Shown here: in pieces, positions 60,926 to 64,000 of the stretch
Layout: each line of letters begins with the position of its first letter
Position numbering within the stretch: the first letter of the stretch is position 1
Origin: Cyanoderma ruficeps
Lineage: Eukaryota; Chordata; Aves; Passeriformes; Timaliidae
Direction of reading: 5' to 3'
DNA length: 64,000 nt
Assembly (NCBI GenBank): GCA_008694505.1
Contig: VZDJ01000219.1
Coordinates: forward strand, 15,116,220 to 15,180,219
Translations under genes and position numbers: made by a program
The notes under the pieces: generated by a model
The model's database searches: none
What the model was told of the DNA's origin: nothing
The model's input: only the letters and a program-made list of their open reading frames with translations

Positions 60926-62998
60926 CTCCACACATGCCTGTGCACACACCACACACACCTGTGCACACACAGGCAGGTACCTCAGTCCCACCTGGACACG
61001 CCCCTGCTGACAGGACAAGGCTCTCCTGGGCACCAGTGAGGGCTCACAGCTCTGCCAGGGCAGCCGCTGATGGATTCAATCACCTTGGCACTGTGACAGC
61101 TGCTTTTTCTTCTCTTCCTCCTCAGTGCTGCAGACTTGCAGGCAAAATGGTCTTTGGGAGGAGAAGGGGAATGAGGGGACTCCATTAAATGAATAAAAGA
61201 GGAAAGGGCAGGTAGAGTCATTGCCTGGTGTCTATTCAGCAAGGAACAACTAAATCAAAGCCTAATCAATATATTCCTTTCAACTAAAGTTCAAACACAA
61301 ATCCCAGCCCCAGGAGTCCAGGCTTGAGGGAGCTAAATTTACCCTGCTCAGAGGGCAAGGATGCGCTTGCAATGCAGAGCAAACATCACCTGCCCATTAA
61401 ACTCTGCACTCCAGAGCTGCAGCTAAAAGCCTCCCTGATGAACAGGCCGTGGAGCAGGGCCCTGGGGAGGCACTCAGCTCCTGGAGATCCCTCCTGCCAT
61501 CCCTGTCCTCACCCAGCCCACATGGTCCAGCAGGGCCCCAGGGCAGGAGAGCTCCAGGTGACCCCTCCAGTGGGGGCCACCTTGTCCCTGAGCCCCCAAG
61601 GACACACCGTCCCATGCTGGCAGGACCACCAGGGAAACACAAACCTGCAGCCTCAGAGCCTCCAGCACCACTGGCTCTCCACATTTGTACCTGGGACATC
61701 TGCCAGGAGCTGGGCTGGCTCCCAGGTGACGGGGACAGGTAGCCACCCCTGTAACACACTCCAAACCCTCACCGAGCCCTGGGGGTCTCCGTGTGGGGTT
61801 AGGGGCTGCATGGGGCCAGCAGCAACCTCGAGCGACCCCAGTGAAGACAGTGGGGGCACCCTGGTCACCACAGCCAGGGCCCCAGCCCAGCTGAGAGTTT
61901 TGTGCTGTCCCTGGACACAGCCCCCAGTCCCTTTCCTTCTTCTTGTAGCCAGGACTAAACATTGTCCAGTTCAGTGTTTATTATTGGAGCTCAGCACGTA
62001 ACAAACACCACATCCTGCAGTCAGTTGCCACCTCCGTGTGTTCAAGTCAAGCAAAAGGAACTGGGAAAGGAAACCACGTGAAAATGGTAGAAGCGTTGGA
62101 GCACTTACAGGGGATAAATAATGTATCAACAGAGAGAAGTTTCCTCCTACAAAAGGATTCTTTGTGTGGCCTTAACTGGGCTCAGAACTGCTCTCACCAC
62201 TTGTCACCTGTGCTGGGAGCTCCTACCCTGGACATGGTCAAGTTAATATTAATTCAGCCATGTTGCAATAAAGTTTTAAAAGCTTCCACACACAGCCCTG
62301 GTTTACCAGCTCACCGCTTCCCCTCCTGGGCTGGAAACTTTTCCTGCAGACCCAGAGCCTCCCTCACCCTCTCAGGAGGATTCATGCTCCCACCAGCAGA
62401 TCCAGACTGGGTGTGCTGGTACCTGGGATTTACTGACACATCTGCTCAGAGTGGAGAATTATTCACAAAGAAAGGTTTTTGGCAATAATGTGGGTGCACA
62501 TCATTCATTAACAGCTTTCTGAAAAAGCAATAAAAACTAAATAAAAATGCTGTGAATTCCACCCAAATGCACTATGACTGCTACCAAAAAAACCCCAAAG
62601 TGGGCCAGGATAACTTTTTCTCATATATTTTTATCCAGAGTTGGAATAAAACAAGAGAAATGTGACAAATATGAGGAGCTGTGAAATGGCACTGGTAGTC
62701 CATTAGGCATTAAAAAAACCCCACCCTACCCACAGAAAAGACTCGTGTCTCAGTTACAAAAATAATGATTAAATAAATCACTGCCTTTGGTGTCCTTGAA
62801 GAGTTTCACGAAGCATAACATTTCCCTCTCTCTCTACAAAATACAGATATTTGATCTGGGCTGTGTAAATACACGAGCTTCATCCTAGCCATGCACAAAA
62901 TTTGATATTCATACAGTATTTTCTCCTGCTCGTCGTGCAGCTCATCCCTTACTCCATTTCCTGCCCCTCACTCTGCTGCTCCCCGCAGAGCCCTGGTC
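60926..62998. other. Unique non-coding sequence
   Basis: GC-rich to 61,940, then AT-rich at 62,060-62,280 and 62,480-62,940. No CR1, tandem array or gene was recognised. Confidence 0.45.
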
Positions 62999-63068
62999 CC
63001 TTATCTCCCCCGAGCTCTCCAGCAGGCAGAGGCAGCAGCGCGGGGCTGCCGGGATCAGGGAGATAAGG
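62999..63068. promoter_or_regulatory. Inverted pair of GATA sites
   Basis: ccttatctccc at 62,999-63,009 and its exact reverse complement gggagataagg at 63,058-63,068 are separated by 48 bases of GC-rich DNA. Each arm contains an AGATAAGG-type core, the preferred GATA-factor site. The surrounding 200 bases are moderately CpG-rich. A GATA-bound enhancer or promoter is a reasonable guess, but no target gene is visible. Confidence 0.35.
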
Positions 63069-63782
63069 CAGGAGCCGGGGCTGGCTCTGTCAGCAGCCTC
63101 CTCGCACACTGCAGGCGGCTCGGCAGGGCCCGGGGCAGAGCCTGGTCAGGCCAGCGGGGGGAGGCAGCTCAGGGGGGGAGATCAGGAGTGAGCAGAGGCC
63201 AGGGGATCGTTTATCCATCACTGCCGTTCTTGGATCGCGTATTCCGAAACTTTAACTGTCACACCGTGCTGCCACTGAGAGCACCCGGCCAAGGTGTGCC
63301 CCCGGACCACGGCTGGGCCAGGGGAGGATCCCTCTGGAGCAGCAGGGGAGGCACCCAGGTCCGGCTGAGAGGGGCTACAGGGGGGAGGCCACGCACCTTC
63401 CCTGGGCTGCTGTGCCTGTGGGTCACCTGAACAGAGCTGCAGGCACAGCCAGGGCTGTGAGGGGCCCTGCAGCCCTGGGCAGACACCGCGGGCAGGTTCC
63501 CCTGTGGCTGCCAGCCCCACACGTGTCCCCACCGGGTCACCACCATGGCTGCCACTGCTCCTTCTTCTCTTCCAAAGCCTCAGCACAAACATCTCGGGGC
63601 TACAACAACCAGGGAAATGAAGAACCAGCTGAGGAAACTCAGCACGTTTCCATCAGCTCTGCACAGCACGGCTGAGCCCAAATCTCTCCAAAGCACAAAC
63701 TTCCAGAGAACAAGGCTCCCACTGCCCCCATTCCCAGGGCAGGAGATGTGCCTGCTGGATCTGCTTTGCCAATAGGACACCA
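63069..63782. other. GC-rich unique sequence
   Basis: CpG-rich to about 63,190. The rest is GC-rich without recognisable repeats. No gene was recognised. Confidence 0.42.
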
Positions 63783-63895
63783 GGGATGAAAACCCCTGGA
63801 ATGCTTGATCCCTGGGGATGTTCCACTGCAGAGCTCCCTGGGATGAAAACCCCTGGAATGCTGGATCCCTCGGGATGTTCCACTGCTGAGCTTTG
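63783..63895. repeat. 57-bp tandem duplication
   Basis: Two copies start at 63,783 and 63,840, beginning gggatgaaaacccctggaat. They differ at a few positions. Confidence 0.92.
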
Positions 63896-64000
63896 ATCCC
63901 CATTCCTAATTCTGACTGAGCACAACTGCTGAAGTGCCAGAAGTGCTGGAGGGGAAGTGGCTGGGGCTGCTGGGAATACATCCAGCTGCAAAAACCATCC

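Overview
This window looks like non-coding nuclear DNA from a bird, probably a songbird. The interspersed repeats I can identify are about ten short copies of the CR1 LINE, mostly its 3' end. Together they cover about 1.7 kb (2.6 percent). I see no mammalian SINEs and no L1. The rest is moderately to strongly GC-rich sequence with many minisatellites and scattered AT-rich islands. The species, chromosome and neighbouring genes cannot be read from the window. The CR1 tails rule out bacterial or plasmid DNA, so operons, ribosome binding sites and CRISPR arrays are not expected.

I could not support any protein-coding gene, RNA gene or clear pseudogene. Open frames of up to about 350 codons exist on both strands. 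They overlap each other, run through tandem repeats or CR1 tails, and translate to low-complexity sequence rich in Pro, Gly, Ser, Ala and Cys. That is what GC-rich DNA with few stop codons gives by chance. The window is either intergenic or inside large introns.

Layout: 1-9,000 is GC-rich unique sequence with an 18-bp array, a CAG tract, a 16/17/23-bp composite array near 5.3 kb and a CR1 fragment at 8.5 kb. From 9 to 19 kb there are a 14-bp array, a telomere-like CCCAAA run, a 17/26-bp array, the best CpG-island-like stretch (11.93-12.54 kb, with a TATA-like box and a splice-donor-like site), a C-rich 20-23-bp array and a CR1 tail. From 19 to 29 kb AT-rich islands (20.4, 22.4, 24.0 and 28.2 kb) alternate with 12-, 50-, 9- and 22-bp arrays, a CpG-rich stretch at 26.85 kb and a CR1 tail. 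From 28.6 to 36 kb lie the longest CR1 copy, a second CR1 in opposite orientation 3.5 kb away, an 11-bp array and a third CR1 fragment. From 36 to 50 kb come a 560-bp AT-rich island (38.4 kb), arrays of 21, 36, about 34 (AT-rich), 18-22, 29 and 21 bp, and two CR1 tails. From 50 to 64 kb there are arrays of about 48, 14/28, 20 and 21 bp, one CR1 fragment, CpG-rich stretches, and an exact 11-bp inverted repeat carrying two GATA sites at 63.0 kb.

No genes were found, so there is no gene system to describe. The most distinctive property is the crowding of unrelated minisatellites whose units are mostly 16-23 bp, many with higher-order structure. The best regulatory candidates are the CpG-rich stretch at 12 kb, the paired GATA sites at 63 kb and the AT-rich islands. 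I found nothing that I could defend as a new biological system.
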